A stretch of 64,000 nt of DNA from Novosphingobium mangrovisedimenti (GCF_025153475.1 NZ_JANZXA010000005.1:186001-250000); one strand, 5' to 3'. Positions 17,292-26,147 are shown, counted from the first letter of the stretch. Numbers and translations: made by a program. Notes: generated from the letters alone by a model not told the origin.

Positions 17292-17317
17292 TCACACAGC
17301 TTTTGTCATAACAGCAC

Positions 17318-17344
17318 AACTTTACAAGGAAAATCTGTAAAGTT
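17318..17344. promoter_or_regulatory. Inverted-repeat operator between the regulator and aceA
   Basis: AACTTTACA (17318-17326), a 9-base spacer, and TGTAAAGTT (17336-17344) form a perfect 9+9 inverted repeat in the divergent promoter region. The half-site resembles the ACTTTGC core I recall for RamB boxes. Its distance (26 bases) from the regulator start and 98 bases from aceA suits simultaneous autoregulation and aceA control. Binding is inferred. Confidence 0.65.
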
Positions 17345-17441
17345 TGACAACGAGACTTCGCGGACGGTTTCGGACCGCGAAACTTATGCCTACTTGGCGG
17401 GCATCGAACAGCAACATTCTTCCTCAAGGGATACCCGAATC

Positions 17442-19034
17442 GTGACCTACCAGAGCAAGATCGTCGAAGCCGGCCAGGCCATCGGCACCGAACCCAACTG
17501 GAACGGCATCGAGCCCGAATCGGTCGCTCGCATGCGCCTGCAGAACCGGTTCCGCACCGGTCTCGACATTGCCCGCTACACCGCGAAGATCATGCGCCAG
17601 GACATGGCCGCTTACGATGCGGACCCCGCCAACTATACGCAGTCGCTGGGCTGCTGGCACGGTTTCATCGGCCAGCAGAAGATGATCTCCATCAAGAAGC
17701 ACTTCGGCTCGACCAAGCAGCGCTACCTCTACCTCTCGGGCTGGATGGTCGCCGCCCTGCGCAGCGAGTTCGGCCCGCTGCCCGACCAGTCGATGCACGA
17801 GAAGACCTCGGTCCCGGCGCTGGTGGAAGAACTCTACACCTTCCTCAAGCAGGCCGACGCCCGCGAACTCGGCATGATGTTCCGCGATCTCGACAAGGCC
17901 CGCAATGCCGGTGACGCGATGGAAGCCAAGCGCATCGAAACCGCGATCGACAACTACGAAACGCACGTCGTTCCGATCATCGCCGACATCGATGCCGGTT
18001 TCGGCAATGCCGAGGCGACCTACCTGCTCGCCAAGAAGTTCATCGAGGCCGGCGCCTGCTGCCTGCAGATCGAGAACCAGGTTTCGGACGAAAAGCAGTG
18101 CGGTCACCAGGACGGCAAGGTTACCGTCCCGCACGAGGACTTCATCGCGAAGATCCGCGCGATCCGCTACGCCTTCATGGAACTGGGCGTCGACGACGGC
18201 CTGATCGTGGCCCGTACCGACTCGCTCGGCGCCGGCCTGACCAAGCAGATCGCCTTCACCCGCGCCGCCGGTGACATCGGTGACCAGTACAACAGCTTCC
18301 TCGACTGCGAGGAAGTCGAGGCCGGCAACGTCGGCCACGGCGAAGTCCTGATCAGCCGCGACGGCAAGCTGATGAAGCCCAAGCGCCTGCCCAGCAACCT
18401 CTACCAGTTCCGCCCGGGAACCGGCGAGGACCGCTGCGTGCTCGACTGCATCCACGCCCTTCAGAACGGCGCGGACCTGCTGTGGATCGAGACCGAGAAG
18501 CCACACATCGGCCAGATCGGCGGCATGGTGAACCGCATCCGCGAAGTCATGCCCAACGCCAAGCTGGTCTACAACAACTCGCCCAGCTTCAACTGGACGC
18601 TCAACTTCCGCCAGCAGGTGTTCGACGCCTGGGAAGCCGAGGGACGCGACATGGCGGCCTATGACCGTGCGAAGCTGATGAGCATCGACTACGACGGCAC
18701 CGATCTGGCGGCAGAAGCCGACGAGCGCATCCGCACCTTCCAGAAGGACGCGGCGCGCGAGGCGGGCATCTTCCACCACCTCATCACCCTGCCGACGTAC
18801 CACACCGCGGCGCTGAGCACCGACAACCTCGCCAAGGAATACTTCGGCGAACAGGGCATGCTCGGCTACGTCAAGGGCGTGCAGCGTCAGGAGATCCGCC
18901 AGGGCATCGCCTGCGTGAAGCACCAGAACATGGCCGGCTCCGACATCGGCGACGACCACAAGGAATACTTCGCCGGCGAAGCGGCCCTCAAGGCCGGCGG
19001 CGAGCACAATACGATGAACCAGTTCGCGGCGTGA
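17442..19034 (+). CDS. aceA: Isocitrate lyase
   Basis: 530 residues from GTG 17442, the start that gives the normal family N-terminus (MTYQSKIVEAG); the frame is open upstream but antisense to the regulator. It cleaves isocitrate to glyoxylate and succinate, the first step of the glyoxylate bypass, needed for growth on acetate, fatty acids or any acetyl-CoA-yielding substrate. The signature around the catalytic cysteine reads KQCGH (usual K-[KR]-C-G-H). The length matches the long isocitrate lyases of alphaproteobacteria rather than the 434-residue E. coli form. It fits the neighbouring acyl-CoA catabolic cluster, which should generate acetyl-CoA. Confidence 0.95.
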   Translation: MTYQSKIVEAGQAIGTEPNWNGIEPESVARMRLQNRFRTGLDIARYTAKIMRQDMAAYDADPANYTQSLGCWHGFIGQQKMISIKKHFGSTKQRYLYLSGWMVAALRSEFGPLPDQSMHEKTSVPALVEELYTFLKQADARELGMMFRDLDKARNAGDAMEAKRIETAIDNYETHVVPIIADIDAGFGNAEATYLLAKKFIEAGACCLQIENQVSDEKQCGHQDGKVTVPHEDFIAKIRAIRYAFMELGVDDGLIVARTDSLGAGLTKQIAFTRAAGDIGDQYNSFLDCEEVEAGNVGHGEVLISRDGKLMKPKRLPSNLYQFRPGTGEDRCVLDCIHALQNGADLLWIETEKPHIGQIGGMVNRIREVMPNAKLVYNNSPSFNWTLNFRQQVFDAWEAEGRDMAAYDRAKLMSIDYDGTDLAAEADERIRTFQKDAAREAGIFHHLITLPTYHTAALSTDNLAKEYFGEQGMLGYVKGVQRQEIRQGIACVKHQNMAGSDIGDDHKEYFAGEAALKAGGEHNTMNQFAA

Positions 19035-19057
19035 GCGCCACGCGCGAACATATGAGA

Positions 19058-19098
19058 TTGCCGAGCGGGGCGCTTTTGACCCTTGCCCCGCTCGGCAA
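19058..19098 (+). other. Strong hairpin between aceA and the downstream small gene
   Basis: TTGCCGAGCGGGGC (19058-19071) and GCCCCGCTCGGCAA (19085-19098) form a perfect 14-bp stem with a 13-base loop. No T tract follows on either strand. It may be an RNA-stability or partial-termination element between aceA and the 56-residue gene that follows. Confidence 0.65.
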
Positions 19099-19150
19099 AT
19101 ACCCCGCTCACGGGAATCAACCACGCGAGCAAAGGAAAGGAAACGTGAAA

Positions 19151-19321
19151 ATGACCACCACGACGACCGAACCGGCCCGCGCACGCGCGGTGCTCTCGAA
19201 CCAGGACTTCAAGCTGCTGCAGGACGCGGTCCTGTTCTACCTGAAGGCCCATGAGGACGATCCCATCTCGTCCAAGTATTCCGCTCTCTATCACCGCCTC
19301 GGCAGCGCCGCCCGGCGCTGA
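19151..19321 (+). CDS. Small hypothetical protein downstream of aceA
   Basis: 56 residues from ATG 19151, preceded by AAAGGAAA at a suitable distance; an in-frame GTG at 19145 is too close to that site. A threonine-rich start is followed by a mostly helical, charged body (LSNQDFKLLQDAVLFYLKA). No membrane segment and no recognised domain. It is separated from aceA by a strong stem without T tract and is followed by a terminator-like hairpin, so it may be cotranscribed with aceA. The function is unknown. Confidence 0.65.
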   Translation: MTTTTTEPARARAVLSNQDFKLLQDAVLFYLKAHEDDPISSKYSALYHRLGSAARR

Positions 19322-19387
19322 CCGCAGGCAGGTCCGTCGCGTCGCGTGACGCCGGACAATCTGCGAGTTTTCCTGGGGAGGAAAGCT

Positions 19388-19427
19388 TGGCCCGCCGCCC
19401 ATCTGGTGCGGCGGGCCATTTCGTTTT
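19388..19427 (+). terminator. Hairpin terminator after the aceA unit
   Basis: TGGCCCGCCGC (19388-19398) pairs with GCGGCGGGCCA (19408-19418), an 11-bp perfect stem with a 9-base loop. It is followed by a T-rich run interrupted by CG (TTTCGTTTT). Confidence 0.7.
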
Positions 19428-19511
19428 CCACCCCGCGGCACATCCATTTACACTTGCTCTGCACGTACTCAGGGAAATTGCGCAGAAACCGATTTCGCCT
19501 GCGGAAAGGAC

Positions 19512-21734
19512 GTGTCTCCTAGCCATGTCCGCATGGAGGAGCTTCTCGCCTATCCATTTGCGAACCTGTTCCCGTTGTTCGGGGACCAGCACCGGCCGGA
19601 AATGATCGTCGCGGCCCTGGTGGCGGGCACCCTTGCGATTGCGGCCCTGCTCCCGACATTCCGGCGCGCCCGGGCCGCGCGCGACTGCAGCGAACAACGC
19701 CTGTCGCTGCTGGTGAAGAACGCCTCCGACTATGCCATCTGCATGCTCGACCGGGAGGGGCGTGTCGCGCAGTGGAATGCCGGCGTGGAGCACCTCACCG
19801 GATATTCGGCGCAGGACATGACCGGCATGCCGATCGCCCGTCTCTTCACGGTCCGCGACCGCGCCGAAGGCGTGCCCGAACAAGTGCTGGAAACCGCCGC
19901 CACGACGGGCGTGTGCAAGGGTCTCTGGCGCTGCGAGCGGCGCGACGGCACGCACTTCTGGGCGGACAGCACGATCGAGATGGTCCGCGACAAGGACGGC
20001 GGGCACCTGGGCTATTCGTTCATCACGCACGACGTCACCCGGACCCGGCAGGCCCAGGACAAGGTCGCCAGGACCTCGCGGCAACTCGATACCGCGATGG
20101 AAAGCCTGCAGGAAGGCCTGTGCCTTTTCGACGCCTCGGAACGCGTGGTGTTCTGCAACCGACGCTTTCGCGACCTGTGGGCGCTCGATGCGGCCGACTG
20201 CACCCCGGGGACGCCGCTCGGACGGCTGATCGTTTCCGGCTTCATGCACCCGGACGGCCCGGAGCATATAGCCGAATTGCAGTGGGCCATCCGGCGGAAC
20301 CTGGAAGAGGCGGCGCTCGAAGAGGACGGCGCCCCGATCGTCAAGGACCTGGCAGATGCCCGCGCCGTCTCGATCACCAACAGACCGCTGCCGGGCGGCG
20401 GCTGGGTCACGACCTGCACCGACATCACCGAACAGCGCCGGTCCGAGGCCCGGATCGAATACATGGCGCTGCACGATCCGCTCACCGGACTGCCCAACCG
20501 CGCCCGTCATTGCCTGCGCCTCGACAGCAAGATCGAGCAGGCCGCGCGGAACAGGCGCCAGGTTGCCGTCGTCGCCATCGACTTCAACCGGTTCAAGGAA
20601 ATCAACGATACCTATGGCCATGCCGCCGGGGACCGCGTGCTGCAGGCCATTTCGGACCGCCTCGTCGCGGGCTGCCGTGATGGCGAGGCCATCGCGCGGC
20701 TGGGCGGCGTCGAATTCGCCGCCGCCAAGTCCTTCGCCGACATGGCGGAACTCAAGGAATTCATCACCCGCGTGCACGACTGCATCGTTTCCCCGCTGGA
20801 GGAAGGCGGCCACCGCGTGACGGTCGGGGCCAGCCTGGGCGTCGCGCTCTATCCAAGGGACGGAACGAACCGCGAGACGCTGCTCAACAACGCCGATCTC
20901 GCGATGCACCGGGCGAAGTCCACCATCGGGCAGACGGTCTGCTTCTTCGAAGCCGAAATGGACGAGCACGCCCGGGCCCGCCGCCAGCTGGCCAACGAGT
21001 TGCGCCACGCCGTGACGCATGGCGAATTGCGTTTGCTCTACCAGCCCCAACGCTCGCTCAAGACCGGGGCCTTGTCCGGCTACGAGGCGCTTGTGCGCTG
21101 GCATCACCCCAAGCGCGGCGTGATCGCGCCGGACAAATTCATTTCGCTGGCCGAGGAGACCGGCGACATCTTCGCGATCGGCGAATGGGTCCTGCGCGAG
21201 GCATGCCGCGAGGCCCGGCACTGGCCGGTGCAGCAGAAAGTCGCCGTCAACCTTTCGCCCGTGCAATTCCTCCAGCAGGGCCTGGTCGACCTGGTCCGCA
21301 CGATCCTGGTCGAAACCGGGCTTTCGCCGCGTCGGCTGGAACTGGAAATCACCGAGACCGCGATCATCGCCGACAAGCTGCGTGCCCTGCACTGCCTTCG
21401 CCAGTTCAAGGCAATGGGAGTGAGCGTGGCCATCGACGATTTCGGCACCGGCTATTCCTCGCTCGACACCCTGCACTCGTTCCCGTTCGACAAGATCAAG
21501 ATCGACAAGTCGTTCCTGCTGCGATCGGACAGCAACAGCCAGGCCCGGGCGATCATTCGCGCCGTGCTCGCGCTGGGCAGGAGCCTAGACATCCCGGTTC
21601 TGGCCGAAGGCGTCGAAAACGAAAGCCAGCTCCGGATTCTCGAAAGCGAAGGCTGCGACGAGGCTCAGGGATACTACTTCGGCCCGCCCGGCGCGGCTCC
21701 CAGCATGGAGCTGGCGGAAGCCGCCAACTTCTGA
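19512..21734 (+). CDS. PAS-GGDEF-EAL protein with degenerate cyclase motif (probable cyclic-di-GMP phosphodiesterase)
   Basis: 740 residues from GTG 19512, with GGAAAGGA close upstream; ATG 19533 is an alternative. One membrane segment near residues 31-48, two PAS-like domains (about 65-185 and 190-310), a GGDEF domain and an EAL domain. The GGDEF motif reads GGVEF at residue 400 (codon GTC at 20709), so the metal-binding acid is lost and cyclase activity is unlikely. The EAL side looks intact: YEALVRW, ELEITET, DDFGTGYSSL, KIDKSF, EGVEN. It should bind or hydrolyse cyclic-di-GMP, perhaps with the GGDEF half as a GTP sensor. Confidence 0.9.
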   Translation: MSPSHVRMEELLAYPFANLFPLFGDQHRPEMIVAALVAGTLAIAALLPTFRRARAARDCSEQRLSLLVKNASDYAICMLDREGRVAQWNAGVEHLTGYSAQDMTGMPIARLFTVRDRAEGVPEQVLETAATTGVCKGLWRCERRDGTHFWADSTIEMVRDKDGGHLGYSFITHDVTRTRQAQDKVARTSRQLDTAMESLQEGLCLFDASERVVFCNRRFRDLWALDAADCTPGTPLGRLIVSGFMHPDGPEHIAELQWAIRRNLEEAALEEDGAPIVKDLADARAVSITNRPLPGGGWVTTCTDITEQRRSEARIEYMALHDPLTGLPNRARHCLRLDSKIEQAARNRRQVAVVAIDFNRFKEINDTYGHAAGDRVLQAISDRLVAGCRDGEAIARLGGVEFAAAKSFADMAELKEFITRVHDCIVSPLEEGGHRVTVGASLGVALYPRDGTNRETLLNNADLAMHRAKSTIGQTVCFFEAEMDEHARARRQLANELRHAVTHGELRLLYQPQRSLKTGALSGYEALVRWHHPKRGVIAPDKFISLAEETGDIFAIGEWVLREACREARHWPVQQKVAVNLSPVQFLQQGLVDLVRTILVETGLSPRRLELEITETAIIADKLRALHCLRQFKAMGVSVAIDDFGTGYSSLDTLHSFPFDKIKIDKSFLLRSDSNSQARAIIRAVLALGRSLDIPVLAEGVENESQLRILESEGCDEAQGYYFGPPGAAPSMELAEAANF

Positions 21735-21906
21735 CGCGGCGCCAGAACGGCCGGTCTGTCAGGCCACTGCCTCGGGGCGTGCCCGCCCATCGCCGCCGCA
21801 CGCCCGTTTTCCAGACAAGTGACTGCGAAACGACATTTTTTGCTGCATCATTGGAAAGAAAATTAACATTCGCAACATAGCCTGCCGGGCATCGTGAGGG
21901 TTCAAC

Positions 21907-24000
21907 GTGCATCGTCGGTTTCCTGAAGAACAACCCGGACTTGCGAACTGCGGACAGACTCTGCAACCGCTCGACCATGCCCTGCAGGCAGCCTCGCGCG
22001 CGGAAAAGCGGCTGCGCGAGGCGATCGAGGCGCTCCCCCAAGGCATCGTCTTCCTCGACGAGGAAGACCGCTACATCCTCTGGAACAGGCAATACGCGGA
22101 GATCTACGCCCGCTCGGCCGACCTGCTCAAGCCGGGCGTAAAGCTGGCCGACACCTTGCGCATCGGCGTCGAGCGCGGCGACTACCCCGAAGCCGTAGGC
22201 CACGAGGAAGAATGGCTCACCCACCGCCTCGCACAGCTCAGGCAGCCCGGCAGGCGGCATGAACAGTGGCTGTCGAACGGCCGCTGCATCATGATCGAGG
22301 AGCGCAGGATCGAAGGCTGCGGCACGATCGGCGTCCGGGTCGACATCACCGATCTCAAGCACAAGGAAGAAAACTTCCGCCTGCTGTTCGAACGCAACCC
22401 GGTGGCGATGCTCGTCTACGACCTCGAACGCGGCATGGTACGCTCCGCCAACGACGCGGCCTGCGCCTTCTTCGGATATGCCGCGCACGAGATGGCCGGC
22501 CTCGCCGCCGGCGCGCTCTTTCCCGAGGTCCTCTGGCCCAGCGCTTCCGAAATGCTCGCCACGGACTACTACTCCGGCTCCAACGACTGCTGGCAGATGC
22601 TGCGCCGCGACGGATCGGGCGTGGAAGCCGTGATCGCCACGCGCCTTTCGCAGCTGGAAGGCTATCCCGCCACGATCGTCTCGATCTTCGACGTCACCGA
22701 GCGCCGGCGCATCGAACAGCGCATGGCGCACATGGCCCGCCACGACGAGCTGACCGGCCTTGCCAACCGCTCGCACTGCCGCGAACACCTGATCGACGTG
22801 CTGGGCAATGCCGGGCCGAACGAGACGATCACCATCGCGCTGGTCGACCTCGATCACTTCAAGGCGGTGAACGACACCTACGGGCACATGTTCGGCGATG
22901 CCGTGCTGACCGAAGCGGCGCGACGCATGTTCGAGCTGATCCCGCCCGATGCGCTGCTGTGCCGGATTGGCGGCGACGAATTCGCGATCATCTTCCGCCG
23001 ATGCAGCCTGACTCAGGCCGAACTGGTCGCCAGATCGATGATCACCACGCTGTCCGAGCCGTTTTTCGTGCGCGGACACCTGATCCACATCGGCGCGACG
23101 GTCGGGCTCGCCTCCTCGCCCTACGACAGCAGCGACCCCGAAACGCTGATGCGCTATGCGGACCTCGCGCTCTATGCCGCCAAGGACGAGCAACGCGGCA
23201 TTTGCCGTGCTTTCGAAGCCCGCATGGATATTGCCGCGCAGGAAAAGAACCGCCTCGAAAAGGACTTCCGCGCTGCGGTACGGAACGACGAACTGGAAGT
23301 GCACTACCAGCCGCTGGTCAACCTCGAGACCGGCGACGTGGAATGCTACGAGGCGCTCCTGCGCTGGAATCACCCCACGCGCGGCCTGGTACCTCCGGAC
23401 GTCTTCGTGCCGATTGCCGAGGAAATGGGCCTCATCGACCAGATCGGGCGGCTGGTGCTCTACCAGGCCTGCGTCGAAGCAACGCTATGGCCGGAGCACA
23501 TCAAGGTCTCGATCAATGTCTCGCCGCTGCAGTTCCGCAACGGCAACCTGCTCAGCACCGTGATCAACGCGCTCTCGACCTCGGGCCTTTGCGCCGAGCG
23601 GCTGGAACTGGAAATCACCGAGGCGGTACTGATGGAAAAGGGTCCTCGCCCGGCGGCGATCATCCGCAACCTGCGCGCCTTCGGCATCGGCATTTCGCTG
23701 GACGATTTCGGCACCGGCTACTCGTCGCTCAGCTACCTGCTCAACTACCCCTTCACCAAGATCAAGATCGACAAGTCCTTCATTCTCAACCTCGATAGCG
23801 AAGCCAATTCCCGCGCGGTGATCCGCGCCGTGATCGGACTGGGCAGAAGCATCGGCCTGACGGTCGCGGCGGAAGGCATCGAAAGCGAGGTCCAGCGCGA
23901 CTACCTGCGCGAGGAAGGCTGCCTTCAGGGACAAGGCTATCTGTTCGGCAAGCCCGAACCCGCCTCCGCGCTGATCGTTCCGGGCCGGCGCGCGGCCTGA
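21907..24000 (+). CDS. PAS-GGDEF-EAL bifunctional cyclic-di-GMP enzyme
   Basis: 697 residues from GTG 21907, after GTGAGGG. No membrane segment is obvious. Two PAS-type domains (about 35-145 and 150-265), then GGDEF with intact RIGGDEFAIIF and EAL with YEALLRWNHP, ELEITEAVL, DDFGTGYSSL and EGIES. No RxxD inhibitory site is seen five residues before GGDEF. Both synthesis and breakdown of cyclic-di-GMP are possible in principle. Its EAL part resembles that of the preceding protein, and the two genes may be an old duplication with divergence of the cyclase half. The last bases abut a truncated minus-strand dioxygenase gene. Confidence 0.9.
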   Translation: MHRRFPEEQPGLANCGQTLQPLDHALQAASRAEKRLREAIEALPQGIVFLDEEDRYILWNRQYAEIYARSADLLKPGVKLADTLRIGVERGDYPEAVGHEEEWLTHRLAQLRQPGRRHEQWLSNGRCIMIEERRIEGCGTIGVRVDITDLKHKEENFRLLFERNPVAMLVYDLERGMVRSANDAACAFFGYAAHEMAGLAAGALFPEVLWPSASEMLATDYYSGSNDCWQMLRRDGSGVEAVIATRLSQLEGYPATIVSIFDVTERRRIEQRMAHMARHDELTGLANRSHCREHLIDVLGNAGPNETITIALVDLDHFKAVNDTYGHMFGDAVLTEAARRMFELIPPDALLCRIGGDEFAIIFRRCSLTQAELVARSMITTLSEPFFVRGHLIHIGATVGLASSPYDSSDPETLMRYADLALYAAKDEQRGICRAFEARMDIAAQEKNRLEKDFRAAVRNDELEVHYQPLVNLETGDVECYEALLRWNHPTRGLVPPDVFVPIAEEMGLIDQIGRLVLYQACVEATLWPEHIKVSINVSPLQFRNGNLLSTVINALSTSGLCAERLELEITEAVLMEKGPRPAAIIRNLRAFGIGISLDDFGTGYSSLSYLLNYPFTKIKIDKSFILNLDSEANSRAVIRAVIGLGRSIGLTVAAEGIESEVQRDYLREEGCLQGQGYLFGKPEPASALIVPGRRAA

Positions 24001-24345
24001 AGGCAGATGCCGCGTATCGGATGGTCGGTGTAGGTCAGGTCCGAATGGAACGGGAGCACGACCGAGCCCGCGGCATCGTCGTTGTGCAGCACCCTGACGA
24101 AATCGCCGGTCCCGCTGCCGGCACCGCTGTTGGCCACCGGCAGCGGGCCGAACCACGATGCGATTTCGAGCTGGTGCTCGGGCGATAGCGGTCCGCTCCC
24201 GCGAAACAGCAGCAGGCCATGCTCGTCCCATGTGGCGCGCAGCCTCTCGATCTCGTCCGGGATTCCGCCCTTCCTGGTATCGAAACCCAGCACCTCGACA
24301 TCGAAATCGCGATGCAGCGGCTGGAACTTGATCGCCCCTCTCCCG
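24001..24345 (-). pseudogene. N-terminal fragment of a TauD/TfdA-type dioxygenase
   Basis: The minus-strand frame encodes a recognisable beginning of an Fe(II)/2-oxoglutarate dioxygenase. It reads FQPLHRDFDVEVLGFD, then DEHGLLLFRG and WFGPL, then PFHSDLTYTDHP, which carries the H-x-D metal motif. Similarity stops at ICLQA, next to the stop of the neighbouring EAL gene, leaving out the C-terminal half with the second histidine and arginine. No start codon is found directly before the conserved part (the frame continues upstream without one that fits). It is therefore a dead remnant, cut at its 3' end by a rearrangement beside the cyclic-di-GMP gene. Confidence 0.75.
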
Positions 24346-24429
24346 TAGTTATCCTGTTGACCGGGCGCATGAAAGGTGGCGCATAATGATGCAAGATTCC
24401 AGCCCCCCTTCCCGCCGGAGCATTCCCCG

Positions 24430-25359
24430 ATGAAGAGCATCGCCACACTGACGATGAATCCCACAATCGACGTGTCCTACGATGTCCCCAGAGTGCAGCA
24501 CACCCACAAGATGCGCACCGACAACGAATGGTACGCGCCCGGCGGCGGCGGCATCAACGTGGCGCGCGTCTTCGTGCGGCTGGGCGGCAATGCGCGCTGC
24601 TACTACCTCTCGGGAGGCGCGACCGGCCCCGCGCTCGACGGCCTCATCGACCGGCACCAGCTGGTGCGCACGCGGATTCCGATCGCCGGCCCCACCCGCG
24701 TCGCGTCCGCCGTGCTCGAACGGGAGACCGGCAAGGAGTTCCGCTTCACCCCGCGCGGCCCGACCATCAGCGAAAGCGAATGGCGCGAATGCCTGGAGCA
24801 GCTGGCACAGGCCGATTGCGGCATCATGGTCATGAGCGGCTCGCTGTCGCCGGGCGTGCCCGAGGACTTCTACGCCCGCGTCACCGAATTGCTGCGCCCG
24901 CGCGGCATCCAGCTCGTGCTCGACAGCTCCGGGGCCGCGCTCGCCCACGGCATCGACGCCGGCTCGCTCATGCTGGTCAAGCCCAGCCAGGGCGAGTTGC
25001 AGCACTATGTCGGCCGAACGCTCGATACGCCGGGGGAAATCGGCAGGGAGGCGATGCGCATCGTCGAGGCCGGCAAGGCCCGCCTCGTCGCTGTCACCAT
25101 GGGACATGAGGGCGCCGTCCTGGCCCGCGAGGCCGGCCCGGTATTCCTTCCCGCACTGAAGATCGAGGCGGCCAGCGCCGTGGGAGCGGGCGACAGTTTC
25201 GTGGCCGGCATGGTCTTCGCCCTGCACATGGGCAAGGATGAACTGGAAGCGTTCCGCCATGGCATCGCCGCCGGCTCGGCCGCTGTCCTGCGCGCCGGCA
25301 CGGGCCTTGCCCACCCCGCCGACATCGACCGCCTGCTCGAACGGGTGGAGCCGCTGTAA
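24430..25359 (+). CDS. PfkB-family hexose/phosphosugar kinase (1-phosphofructokinase/Pfk-2 type)
   Basis: 309 residues from ATG 24430. Ribokinase-like fold with N-terminal TMNPTIDVSYDV, GGGGINVARVFVRLGG, the phosphate-binding region KPSQGEL and the anion-hole and catalytic motif GAGDSFVAGM (catalytic Asp) near residue 255. The N-terminal NPTIDV pattern places it with the LacC/FruK/Pfk-2 group that phosphorylates fructose-6-phosphate, fructose-1-phosphate or tagatose-6-phosphate in the cytoplasm. It converges on a tetR gene 6 bases away. The start codon lies about 85 bases from the dioxygenase remnant. Confidence 0.88.
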   Translation: MKSIATLTMNPTIDVSYDVPRVQHTHKMRTDNEWYAPGGGGINVARVFVRLGGNARCYYLSGGATGPALDGLIDRHQLVRTRIPIAGPTRVASAVLERETGKEFRFTPRGPTISESEWRECLEQLAQADCGIMVMSGSLSPGVPEDFYARVTELLRPRGIQLVLDSSGAALAHGIDAGSLMLVKPSQGELQHYVGRTLDTPGEIGREAMRIVEAGKARLVAVTMGHEGAVLAREAGPVFLPALKIEAASAVGAGDSFVAGMVFALHMGKDELEAFRHGIAAGSAAVLRAGTGLAHPADIDRLLERVEPL

Positions 25360-25365
25360 CGCCTC

Positions 25366-26016
25366 TCAGGCGACAATGCCGCGGCGGCAGAATTCCCAGA
25401 TGTCCTCGGCCAGTTCCTCACGCTCGATAGGCTCCGCGATCCCGCCTTCCTCGGCAAGCAGCATCGTGTGCACCGTGGTCGACACGAGGTTGTAGATCAG
25501 CCGCGCCTGCATCTGCGGATCGGTCTTGCGGAAGCGGCCCGCGGCAATGCCCCGGCTAACCAGTCCGGCGATCAGGTCGAGCAGCGGCTGCAGCGCCGAC
25601 TGCAGTTCTTCGGGGCGCGTCTGGGCCAGCCGCAAGTGCTCGCGGCTGAGCGCCGCGCCGCGGCGGTTGGCGCCCATGTGATCGTAGCCCATCTGCCCCA
25701 CGACGATGCCCGTGATGATCGAGCGCAGTGCTTCCTCGGGGCTTTCGCAATTCTCCGTCATGTCGCGGAACTGCAGCGCCGCGGCGCGCAGCGAACTGTC
25801 GAAGACGGCAAGCACAAGATCGTCCTTGCCCTGGAAGCATTCGTAGAAGGCACGGCGCGCTAGACCGGCACGGGACAGGACAGCCCGGATCGTCAGGCCT
25901 TCCAGACCGCTTTCGTCGAGCAGTTCGTACGCAACGCGGATCAGCACCTGCTTGCGGTCGGCGTCGTCTCCGTGAACGTCCGAAAGCAGCGTAAGATGGG
26001 AAGAGGCAGTGGCCAT
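25366..26016 (-). CDS. TetR family regulator
   Basis: 216 residues. Helix-turn-helix in residues about 20-65 (LIRVAYELLDESGLEGLTI, SRAGLARRAFYECFQGKDDL), then an all-helical ligand domain. It is divergent from the ferredoxin-P450 operon with 131 bases between, where two palindromes lie (26060-26125). It is thus the likely repressor of that operon, responding to the P450 substrate or a related compound. Confidence 0.9.
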   Translation of the reverse strand: MATASSHLTLLSDVHGDDADRKQVLIRVAYELLDESGLEGLTIRAVLSRAGLARRAFYECFQGKDDLVLAVFDSSLRAAALQFRDMTENCESPEEALRSIITGIVVGQMGYDHMGANRRGAALSREHLRLAQTRPEELQSALQPLLDLIAGLVSRGIAAGRFRKTDPQMQARLIYNLVSTTVHTMLLAEEGGIAEPIEREELAEDIWEFCRRGIVA

Positions 26017-26059
26017 GGCCCGACAGGTAAGGCCACATCCGGCGCGGGTCCAGCGTTTG

Positions 26060-26125
26060 TAACAGTATGTTATGCGTTGACTCTCGTACGCCAGCCGGAG
26101 TACAAATTTGAGAACAGTGTTCTCA
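26060..26125. promoter_or_regulatory. Two palindromes in the tetR / ferredoxin-P450 promoter region
   Basis: TGAGAAC-AGT-GTTCTCA (26109-26125) is a perfect 17-bp palindrome. TAACA-GTA-TGTTA (26060-26072) is a second, weaker one with the shared core AACAGT. The first lies 23 bases before the ferredoxin start. Both are of the size and symmetry of TetR operators. Assignment to the adjacent TetR is inference. Confidence 0.6.
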
Positions 26126-26147
26126 TAGAACGCGCGAGGAGAGGTTC

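Noticed and set aside
16602-17441. N-terminal extension of isocitrate lyase by 280 residues
   Set aside because: The extension is antisense to the RamB-like regulator and includes the promoter inverted repeat; the lyase family starts at GTG 17442.
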